Below are positions 5,473-11,163 of a stretch of 11,163 nucleotides of DNA, one piece after another. The notes beneath the pieces were generated by a model that saw nothing but the letters and a program-made list of their open reading frames with translations, was not told where the DNA came from and ran no database searches. The stretch lies in NCBI GenBank assembly GCA_902475855.1, contig CABSBF010000059.1:1-11163 (forward strand). The letters run 5' to 3'. The first letter of the stretch is position 1. Each line of letters begins with the position of its first letter. The stretch is from an uncultured Eubacteriales bacterium (GTDB taxonomy: Bacteria; Bacillota; Clostridia; Oscillospirales; Oscillospiraceae). The position numbers and the translations under genes are program-made.

Positions 5473-5523
5473 ATTCCGGCAGAAAGTCGTATTCTGGCGC
5501 AAAAAGCGATTGCAAGAGAAGAG

Positions 5524-5563
5524 AAACGCTCCCAGGATCATGTTGATCTCGGGAGCGTTTTTT
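5524..5563. terminator. Terminator downstream of the S41 peptidase gene
   Basis: AAACGCTCCC (5524-5533) pairs with GGGAGCGTTT (5551-5560); the inner bases GATCA and TGATC extend the stem after a mismatch. The plus strand continues to six T's (5558-5563). The minus strand, where the peptidase gene ends 18 bases earlier, continues TTTCTCTTCTC, a poorer tract. It probably works in both directions. Confidence 0.7.
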
Positions 5564-5580
5564 GGCTCGGATGGCCCTTC

Positions 5581-7509
5581 TTACTTGCTCAGAATATTCG
5601 GAAGCTGCGCGCGCAGGGCGGCCACACCCTCGGCAGAGCCGAGGTTGTAGCGCTCCACCATGTTCAAAACAGACTGCAAAGAGGTTTTCGGGTTGCACCA
5701 AAGGTCCGGGGCGTAGCCCTTGCCCTCCACATTTTCCATACTGTAGATAAAGTGGAGCGCCTGACCGAACTGGAAGCCGATGGCGGAGTTGGGAAGCATC
5801 CAGCCTCTCACATTTCCGACTAGCTGTGCGCCTCTTGTCGACCCGCCGATCACAAGGCAGTTGTCCAGCGTTCTGCAATAGGTCACGATGCTCTCGCCGC
5901 TGGAGCCGGACATGTTATCTGTCAGCAGCAGGAACGGTGTGCTGTTTTCCAGCACCTTTCCCTGAAAAAGCTCATAATCCCTATCTCCCGTTTTGAAGAC
6001 CGCAAACTCTTCTCCCAGCTTCGAGCCGACGCCGCTGTTTTTATACATGGCGGTGCCCCAGTTGGAAACGATCGTTTTCTGCTCCGGCTTTTCACCCGTG
6101 TAATTTTTCAGCCATTCGGTAACGAATTGGTCGTCGCCGCCGCTGTTGGAGCGGGCATCGATGACGATCAGCTTCGCATCTTTTAGGTCAGAGCCGGTGC
6201 GGACAAACTCATTCATTGTATCTTCACGGTTCCAGTCAAATCTGCGGATCGTGATCAGGGCGATACCATTCGATTTCAGATAATGATAATCCGGGACCTG
6301 CGAGCCGTCCTCCAGATAAGACTCGCTCTGCGTCCATGTGAGCGAAACCGTTTTTGTTTCGCCGCCCTTTGTCAGAGTAATGATGTCCGCTGCATGTGCT
6401 GCTGTTGCAGGACAGAACTGGCGCAGGGAATAACACACGCGGCCGTTCTTTTCAAGATACGGCTGCATTTCCGCGTTCGCGTTGCCGCAGGAGGTATAGT
6501 ACCATTTCTCGCCCTGACCCAGCAGATAATACCCATTTTCATCCTTGTCGAAGCTGCGGTCACTGTAATAGTACAGATACTGGACACTGCTTTCATAGGC
6601 TGGTTCATACCGCCCGGCAATGCAGAAATGTCCGTCCCGAACGAAAAGCAGGTTGGAGTACATCAGAGAGATCAATTGATCCCTTGTGATCGTCTCGCAG
6701 GAGGAAAGCTTCGCGCGGATCGTGTTCTCCGCCTTTTGGAAGTTCTCCTCACCGAAGTAATAGTAAGCGCCGTAGGAGTAATGCAGCGCGCGGAAGTAAA
6801 GGTCCACATCCTCGAGCGCTTCCGCGCGGGTGAGCGTCGCCTTACCGGGGTGATTCAGGTCCATCAGACTGTCGATCTCTGCCTGTGTGATCTCGACCTC
6901 GCCGCGGTGGTGCTGAAGATAGTCCTCAAACCCGTCAAAGGTCACTTCGCTTGCCATATCGGCGCGGCGTTTTTCGTTCACGTCTTCGAGCAGCTTTTCA
7001 AACGCGTTTTGATAGACCGCTGTGGAACCCTTGCTCAAAACGATGGCGGTATTGCTGTCGGCGTCATAATCGACGGTAAAGCCGAGCGTATCGCCGAGGT
7101 CGCGCAGCTTAAAATAGTTGTTTCCGCCGATGTTATAAATGGAAAGACTGTCTGTCGCTTCGCCGTTGATCAGAACGGACTGCTTGCTGACGGCGGCGGT
7201 TCTGGACTGATCCTGTCCGCGCTCAAGTTCGCCGCCGACAGGGATATATTCTTTTCCGGAAACGATCGTAACGGCATTGCTTTGTGCATCGAACGCAACG
7301 GAAAAGCGGCTGTTTGTTTTGCTCAGGAGCTGTGCAAGATCGCGCAGCTTGAAATAGTTGCTGCCGTCGATGTTGTACTTGTCACAGTCTGCATCAATGC
7401 CGTCGACCGACAGGTTTTGCGGCGAGACCGCTACGTTCACGGCGGAGGCGTAAGGCACGGCAACGCAAACCAAGAGCAGCGTCAGAATGATTGGCAATAG
7501 CTTTTTCAT
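5581..7509 (-). CDS. Secreted S41-family peptidase with N-terminal stalk repeats
   Basis: The 642-aa protein begins with a signal peptide (KK, then a hydrophobic stretch to about residue 20, with likely cleavage after ASA at 23). Cys15 lacks a lipobox, so it is probably released or wall-associated. Two copies of a stalk-like repeat follow (about 45-85 and 125-160), each with NYFKLRDL and then a D-x-x-x-N-x-V/A-x-x-V/L strand, as in the copper amine oxidase N-terminal-type domain common in Clostridia. The C-terminal half is an S41 (tail-specific/tricorn-like) protease. It has FVRDGHFCIAG, IDARSNSGGDD (D451 onward) and MSGSSGES (533-540), where Ser536 is the probable nucleophile by comparison with SASASE of Tsp. 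No PDZ domain is obvious. ATG follows a GGAGAGGAGA-type ribosome site. It is divergent from tex and probably monocistronic. The substrate is unknown. Confidence 0.85.
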   Translation of the reverse strand: MKKLLPIILTLLLVCVAVPYASAVNVAVSPQNLSVDGIDADCDKYNIDGSNYFKLRDLAQLLSKTNSRFSVAFDAQSNAVTIVSGKEYIPVGGELERGQDQSRTAAVSKQSVLINGEATDSLSIYNIGGNNYFKLRDLGDTLGFTVDYDADSNTAIVLSKGSTAVYQNAFEKLLEDVNEKRRADMASEVTFDGFEDYLQHHRGEVEITQAEIDSLMDLNHPGKATLTRAEALEDVDLYFRALHYSYGAYYYFGEENFQKAENTIRAKLSSCETITRDQLISLMYSNLLFVRDGHFCIAGRYEPAYESSVQYLYYYSDRSFDKDENGYYLLGQGEKWYYTSCGNANAEMQPYLEKNGRVCYSLRQFCPATAAHAADIITLTKGGETKTVSLTWTQSESYLEDGSQVPDYHYLKSNGIALITIRRFDWNREDTMNEFVRTGSDLKDAKLIVIDARSNSGGDDQFVTEWLKNYTGEKPEQKTIVSNWGTAMYKNSGVGSKLGEEFAVFKTGDRDYELFQGKVLENSTPFLLLTDNMSGSSGESIVTYCRTLDNCLVIGGSTRGAQLVGNVRGWMLPNSAIGFQFGQALHFIYSMENVEGKGYAPDLWCNPKTSLQSVLNMVERYNLGSAEGVAALRAQLPNILSK

Positions 7510-7680
7510 GGTTGATTCTCCTCTCCTTTATCGCAAAGAGCCGGGGCTTGGTGCACTCCCGGTCAGAGCGATCGTTTATCCTAAGGGTAGCATACTCCTT
7601 TGCCGGGTGCAACAAATAGTTTTCCTTGCTTTTTTACATCCACGGCGGCGGGCGGCGCACTGGTGTTTCGGCCGGGGCTG

Positions 7681-7689
7681 TGGTACAAT
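7681..7689 (+). promoter_or_regulatory. Extended -10 promoter of tex
   Basis: TGGTACAAT combines the TGn extension (7681-7683) with the -10 TACAAT (7684-7689). The region 17-18 bases upstream has no good TTGACA match, which fits an extended -10 promoter. Transcription would begin near 7696. Confidence 0.55.
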
Positions 7690-7691
7690 AT

Positions 7692-7723
7692 GCGGCGGCG
7701 GACGCTTGGGCGTCTGCCACCGC
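7692..7723 (+). other. Leader hairpin at the 5' end of the tex transcript
   Basis: GGCGGACGC (7697-7705) pairs with GCGTCTGCC (7710-7718) with one G-U pair around the loop TTGG. Past one mismatch, GCGG (7692-7695) pairs with CCGC (7720-7723). No T-run follows. Since transcription should begin near 7696, the hairpin would sit at the very 5' end of the mRNA, where it could protect the transcript. Confidence 0.45.
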
Positions 7724-7755
7724 TGACAGTAAACCATGCAACGAAAGGAATTTCT

Positions 7756-9915
7756 ATGGATATCATTCAAACGCTTGCCCGGGAACTCGGCGAGAGCGCG
7801 CAGCACGTGGAAAACGTTGTGCGCCTGCTGGACGAGGGCAATACCATTCCCTTCATCGCCCGCTACCGCAAGGAACTGCACGGCGCGATGGACGACACCG
7901 CGCTGCGCACGCTCGAAGAACGGCTCCAATACCTGCGCGGCCTTGAAGAGCGGCGCGAGAGCGTGAAAAAATCCATCGACGAGCAAGGCAAGCTCACAGG
8001 CGAGCTTGCCGCCGCCATCGACAATGCCAAAACGCTCGCCGAGGTCGAGGACCTCTACCGCCCCTATAAGCAAAAACGCCGCACGCGCGCGACGATTGCG
8101 CGGGAGAAGGGGCTTGAACCGCTTGCAGCGCTGCTCTTTGCACAGGAGCGCGGCTGTCCCCGCCCCGAAGACGCCGCGCGCGGCTTTATCGACCCGGAAA
8201 AGGGCGTGGAAACGATCGCCGACGCCTTGCAGGGGGCGAACGACATCATCGCCGAGTGGATCAGCGACGATGCCGCCATCCGCGGCTCGCTGCGCGAGAT
8301 GCTGGAAAAGCGCGGGACGCTGCGCTCGCTCGCTGCGACGGAGGAGGACAGCGTCTACCGCCTGTACTACGATTTTGAGCAGCCGCTCTCCCGCTTGCAG
8401 GGCCACCAGATCCTCGCCATCAACCGCGGCGAAAAGGAGAAAATGCTCAGCGCGACCGTCCTGCTCGAGCGCGAGCTGGCGCTGCCGCTGCTGCGCCGCG
8501 CGGTGGTGAAGCCCGGCTCCGCCGCGATGGAGTTTGTCAAATCCGCTGCCGAGGACGCTTACGACCGCCTCATCTATCCCTCGCTCGAGCGCGAGATGCG
8601 CGCCCTTCTCACCGAGCGGGCCGACGAGGGGGCCATCGGCCAGTTTGCGCTGAACCTGAAGCCCCTTTTGATGCAGCCGCCGGTCAAGGGCAAGGTGACG
8701 ATGGGCCTCGACCCGGGCTACCGCATGGGCTGCAAGGTGGCGGTCGTGGACGGCACGAGCAAGGTGCTCGACACGGCGGTCGTGTATCCAACGCACGGGG
8801 AGAGACAGAAAAACGAGGCCATCGCCGTCCTCTCCCGCCTCATCAAAAAGCACGGTGTGGAACACCTTGCCATCGGCAACGGCACGGCCGGGCGCGAGAC
8901 GGAGCAGATGGCCGTCGAACTCATCCGGCAGGTGAACGGCAGCGGCGCGAACGTGAGCTATGTGATCGTCTCCGAGGCGGGCGCGTCTGTGTACTCGGCG
9001 AGCAAGCTCGCCGCCGAAGAGTTCCCGCAGTACGATGTGAACCTCCGCTCGGCGGTGTCGATCGCGCGGCGCTTGCAGGACCCGCTCGCCGAGCTTGTGA
9101 AGATCGACCCCAAGGCCATCGGCGTGGGGCAGTATCAGCACGATATGCCGCAAAAGCGGCTCGACGAAGCGCTCAGCGGCGTGGTGGAGGACTGCGTCAA
9201 CGCTGTCGGCGTGGACATCAACACGGCCTCTGCGTCTCTTTTGCAGCGCGTTTCGGGGCTGAACGCGACCACAGCAAAAAATGTTGTCGCCTACCGCGAG
9301 GAAAACGGCGCGTTCACCTCGCGCGCCCAGATCAAAAAGGTACCGAAGCTCGGCCCCAAGGCCTTCCAGCAGTGCGCGGGCTTTCTGCGCGTGCCGGAGA
9401 GCAAGAGCGTTCTTGATAACACCGCCGTCCACCCCGAGAGCTACGAGGCTGCCAAGGCGCTCCTTGCCCTCTCGGGTCACTCGCTCGCGGACGTGAAGGA
9501 GGGGAAGCTCTCCGACCTTCCCGCGCGCATCAAGGCCTACGGCGAAGAAAAGGCCGCCGCGGAGATCGGCGTGGGCCTTCCCACGCTGCGCGACATCATG
9601 AGTGAGCTTTTGAAGCCCGGCCGCGATGTGCGCGACGAGCTGCCCAAGCCAATCCTGCGCACGGACGTGCTCGAGATGAAGGACTTGAAGCCCGGCATGG
9701 TGCTCACAGGTACGGTGCGCAATGTCATCGACTTCGGCGTGTTTGTGGATATCGGCGTGCATCAGGACGGCCTTGTGCACATCTCGCAGGTGGCGGACAA
9801 ATTCATCAAGCACCCCTCCGAGGTCGTCTCCGTCGGCGATGTTGTCAAGGTCGTGGTGCTCGAGGTGGACGAGAAGAAAAAACGCATCGGTCTCAGCATG
9901 AAGCAGGCGAAATAA
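7756..9915 (+). CDS. tex: Tex family RNA-binding transcription accessory protein
   Basis: The 719-aa product has the full Tex architecture. The N-terminal helical region (about 1-190) starts MDIIQTLARELGES and includes NTIPFIARYRKELHG and EVEDLYRPYKQKRRTRAT. A YqgF/RNase H-like domain begins at MGLDPGYRMGCKVAVVD (from residue 316). Helix-hairpin-helix segments include GVDINTASASLLQRVSGL (about 484-501) and FTSRAQIKKVPKLGPKAFQQ. A C-terminal S1 RNA-binding domain reads LKPGMVLTGTVRNVIDFG, then DGLVHISQ (about 643-715). The length is normal for Bacillota. The frame stays open upstream to 7600, but ATG 7756 has AAAGGA (7744-7749) six bases before it and starts the conserved sequence. Tex binds nucleic acid and is tied to transcription and RNA turnover. 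The gene is visibly GC-rich compared with the genes left of 5332. Confidence 0.96.
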   Translation: MDIIQTLARELGESAQHVENVVRLLDEGNTIPFIARYRKELHGAMDDTALRTLEERLQYLRGLEERRESVKKSIDEQGKLTGELAAAIDNAKTLAEVEDLYRPYKQKRRTRATIAREKGLEPLAALLFAQERGCPRPEDAARGFIDPEKGVETIADALQGANDIIAEWISDDAAIRGSLREMLEKRGTLRSLAATEEDSVYRLYYDFEQPLSRLQGHQILAINRGEKEKMLSATVLLERELALPLLRRAVVKPGSAAMEFVKSAAEDAYDRLIYPSLEREMRALLTERADEGAIGQFALNLKPLLMQPPVKGKVTMGLDPGYRMGCKVAVVDGTSKVLDTAVVYPTHGERQKNEAIAVLSRLIKKHGVEHLAIGNGTAGRETEQMAVELIRQVNGSGANVSYVIVSEAGASVYSASKLAAEEFPQYDVNLRSAVSIARRLQDPLAELVKIDPKAIGVGQYQHDMPQKRLDEALSGVVEDCVNAVGVDINTASASLLQRVSGLNATTAKNVVAYREENGAFTSRAQIKKVPKLGPKAFQQCAGFLRVPESKSVLDNTAVHPESYEAAKALLALSGHSLADVKEGKLSDLPARIKAYGEEKAAAEIGVGLPTLRDIMSELLKPGRDVRDELPKPILRTDVLEMKDLKPGMVLTGTVRNVIDFGVFVDIGVHQDGLVHISQVADKFIKHPSEVVSVGDVVKVVVLEVDEKKKRIGLSMKQAK

Positions 9916-9934
9916 GCCTGCGCACGGCGGTGCG

Positions 9935-9957
9935 GCAAGCGCTTCTGCTTGCTATTT
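9935..9957 (+). terminator. Weak possible terminator after tex
   Basis: GCAAGC (9935-9940) pairs with GCTTGC (9947-9952), followed by TATTTTGG. The 6-bp stem and broken T-run make it weak. It may only attenuate read-through into the transporter gene. Confidence 0.3.
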
Positions 9958-9985
9958 TGGCATATTTGTGCTAACCTACTATGGT
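9957..9985 (+). promoter_or_regulatory. Possible promoter of the transporter gene
   Basis: TTGGCA (9957-9962) and TATGGT (9980-9985) lie 17 bases apart in a short AT-rich gap between two GC-rich genes. The -10 is a moderate match. The site suggests the transporter has its own transcript in addition to any read-through from tex. Confidence 0.4.
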
Positions 9986-10024
9986 TGAGAACAAATTCGA
10001 CAGCGTTTGCAAGGAGGACTCTTC

Positions 10025-11163
10025 ATGAAGCTCGACAACAAGCGCACGGTGCTGGTGGGCCTTGCCTTCCTCTCCATCTGTGCGTTCTGGCAGATGTACG
10101 ACAACATCATCCCGCTCATCCTGACCAATACCTTCCACCTCAACGAGACGATCTCCGGCGCGATCATGGCGGCGGACAACGTGCTGGCGCTGTTTTTGCT
10201 GCCGTTCTTCGGCGCGCTGAGTGATCGGACGAGCACGAAGATCGGGCGGCGGATGCCGTTTATCCTCTGCGGCACGGCGGCCGCGGTGATCCTGATGAAT
10301 CTGCTGCCGCTTTTTGACAACGGCTACGCAAATGGTGCGAGCACGGGTAAGCTCGCGATGTTCGTCGTCACGCTGGGGCTGCTGCTCGTGGCGATGGGCA
10401 CTTACCGCTCGCCCGCAGTGGCGCTGATGCCGGACGTGACGCCCAAGCCCCTGCGCTCTCGCGCAAACGCGATCATCAACCTCATGGGCGCGGTCGGCGG
10501 CATCCTGTATCTCATCACGGCATCTGTCCTCTATCCCAACAGCAAGACGGCGGGGCTTGCGCACGTGAACTACCGGCCGCTTTTCGTTGTGGTGTCGGTG
10601 CTGATGGCGGTCTCTGTCGCCATTCTCTACTTTACGACGAACGAGCCGAAGCTTGCCGCGGCGGAAAAGGAATATGAGGCCGCGCATCCCGAGCAGCAGC
10701 TCACGGAGGAGGAGCCGGACGGCAGCGAGGAGCTGCCGAAGGAGGTCAAGCGCAGCCTTTCGATGCTGCTCACCTCCATCGCGCTGTGGTTCATCGGCTA
10801 CAACGGCGTGACGACGTGGTGGACGACCTATGTTGCGCGCGTGATGGGACAGGGTCTCGGCGGCGCGTCGACCTGCCTGCTCGTTGCGACGGGCGGCGCG
10901 ATCCTCTCGTACATCCCGGTCGGCCAGCTTGCCTCGAGGATCGGCAGAAAGAAGACCATTCAGGGCGGCGTGGTGCTGCTGGCGTCCTGTTTCCTCTCGG
11001 GCTATTTCCTCACGACGCACTATCAGCGCATCACGGGCGTGATGTTCGCCATTTTTGCGCTCGTCGGCCTTGCGTGGGCGGCGATCAACGTCAACTCCCT
11101 GCCGATGGTCGTTGAAATGTGCAAGGGCAGCGACATCGGCAAGTTCACGGGCTACTACTACAC
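10025..11163 (+). CDS. MFS transporter, SLC45/GPH-like sugar carrier, 3' truncated by window
   Basis: The frame runs from ATG 10025 to the window end (379 codons, no stop seen). AAGGAGG (10011-10017) lies seven bases before the start. The protein is strongly hydrophobic, with about ten membrane segments visible. Family marks are DRTSTKIGRRMPFI (67-80) after the second segment, YRSPAVALMPDVTPKPLRSR (127-146), NAIINLMGAVGG (148-159), and the repeated second-half loop ASRIGRKKTI (303-312). A charged cytoplasmic loop rich in Glu (about 206-243) separates the two halves. GLAWAAINVNSLPMVVEM (348-365) is typical of the SLC45/sucrose-type MFS group, which moves sugars with a cation. The substrate is not readable from the sequence. 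A separate role from tex is likely; they are only neighbours. Confidence 0.88.
   Translation, partial: MKLDNKRTVLVGLAFLSICAFWQMYDNIIPLILTNTFHLNETISGAIMAADNVLALFLLPFFGALSDRTSTKIGRRMPFILCGTAAAVILMNLLPLFDNGYANGASTGKLAMFVVTLGLLLVAMGTYRSPAVALMPDVTPKPLRSRANAIINLMGAVGGILYLITASVLYPNSKTAGLAHVNYRPLFVVVSVLMAVSVAILYFTTNEPKLAAAEKEYEAAHPEQQLTEEEPDGSEELPKEVKRSLSMLLTSIALWFIGYNGVTTWWTTYVARVMGQGLGGASTCLLVATGGAILSYIPVGQLASRIGRKKTIQGGVVLLASCFLSGYFLTTHYQRITGVMFAIFALVGLAWAAINVNSLPMVVEMCKGSDIGKFTGYYY

Noticed and set aside
5274..5546. Plus-strand 90-codon open frame across the tRNA fragment
   Set aside because: It reads through the tRNA remnant and terminator hairpin; such peptides next to tRNA ends are false predictions.
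5135..5580. Integrase, CRISPR array or insertion sequence in the junction
   Set aside because: No integrase or transposase motif and no spaced repeat array are present; only two-copy 9-bp repeats and hairpins are seen.
6283..7500. Plus-strand open frame of 405 codons over the S41 peptidase gene
   Set aside because: It shows no domain; the minus-strand protein has a signal peptide, repeats and protease motifs.
7578..7612. Minus-strand promoter for the S41 peptidase gene (TTGCAC with TACCCT or TAGGAT)
   Set aside because: The -10 matches are poor or the spacing is wrong, so no site can be placed with confidence in the 7510-7755 gap.
7600..7755. Earlier start for tex
   Set aside because: It would place the promoter and leader hairpin inside the gene and has no conserved sequence. 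ATG 7756 has a ribosome site and starts the family sequence.
7576..9813. Minus-strand open frame of 745 codons opposite tex
   Set aside because: Its residues are mostly Arg, His, Leu, Ala and Val with no recognisable domain. The plus strand encodes a full-length Tex protein over the same bases. Long antisense frames are common opposite GC-rich genes.
9971..11020. Minus-strand open frame of 349 codons opposite the transporter gene
   Set aside because: It is rich in Arg, Gln, Asp and His with no domain and no ribosome site. The plus-strand frame is a clear membrane transporter with AAGGAGG before its start.

Overview
The window looks like chromosomal DNA of an anaerobic Bacillota bacterium, class Clostridia (probably a gut Oscillospirales-type organism). 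This rests on strong AAGGAGG-type ribosome sites, tex and an S41 peptidase with stalk repeats in Clostridia-like form, and a radical-SAM 'mobile pair' that I know mainly from gut Clostridia. The species cannot be named from the sequence alone.

Left part (1-5331), probable accessory island. Two overlapping plus-strand genes (38-1632) encode the radical SAM mobile pair proteins A and B, whose function is unknown. Facing them is a minus-strand four-gene operon (4580 down to 1753): an iron-sulfur-flavoprotein-like FMN reductase, a flavodoxin, a carboxymuconolactone decarboxylase-cupin fusion, and an alpha/beta hydrolase with an unusual nucleophile elbow. The operon is divergent from a MerR-family regulator (4694-5134). 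That regulator has a cysteine at residue 52, as in the aldehyde sensor AdhR, and a perfect inverted repeat lies in the shared promoter region. Together these look like an electrophile- or aldehyde-responsive redox module.

Junction (5135-5580), non-coding. A 45-nt 3' fragment of an initiator tRNA-Met gene (5332-5376) has its T-arm, 3' acceptor strand and CCA but no 5' half. It is directly followed by a strong terminator hairpin. This is the expected footprint of an element integrated at a tRNA 3' end. A pair of 9-bp direct repeats with 11-bp period lies on each side (TTGACCCAG on the left, TTCTAACAC on the right). They resemble integrase arm-type sites and raise the possibility of two elements meeting at one attachment site. 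No integrase is in the window.

Right part (5581-11163), housekeeping-like and visibly more GC-rich from about 7.7 kb. A secreted S41-family peptidase with two stalk repeats (minus strand) is divergent from tex, which encodes an RNA-binding transcription accessory protein. An SLC45/GPH-like MFS transporter follows and runs off the window end. The tex leader carries a strong hairpin at its 5' end.
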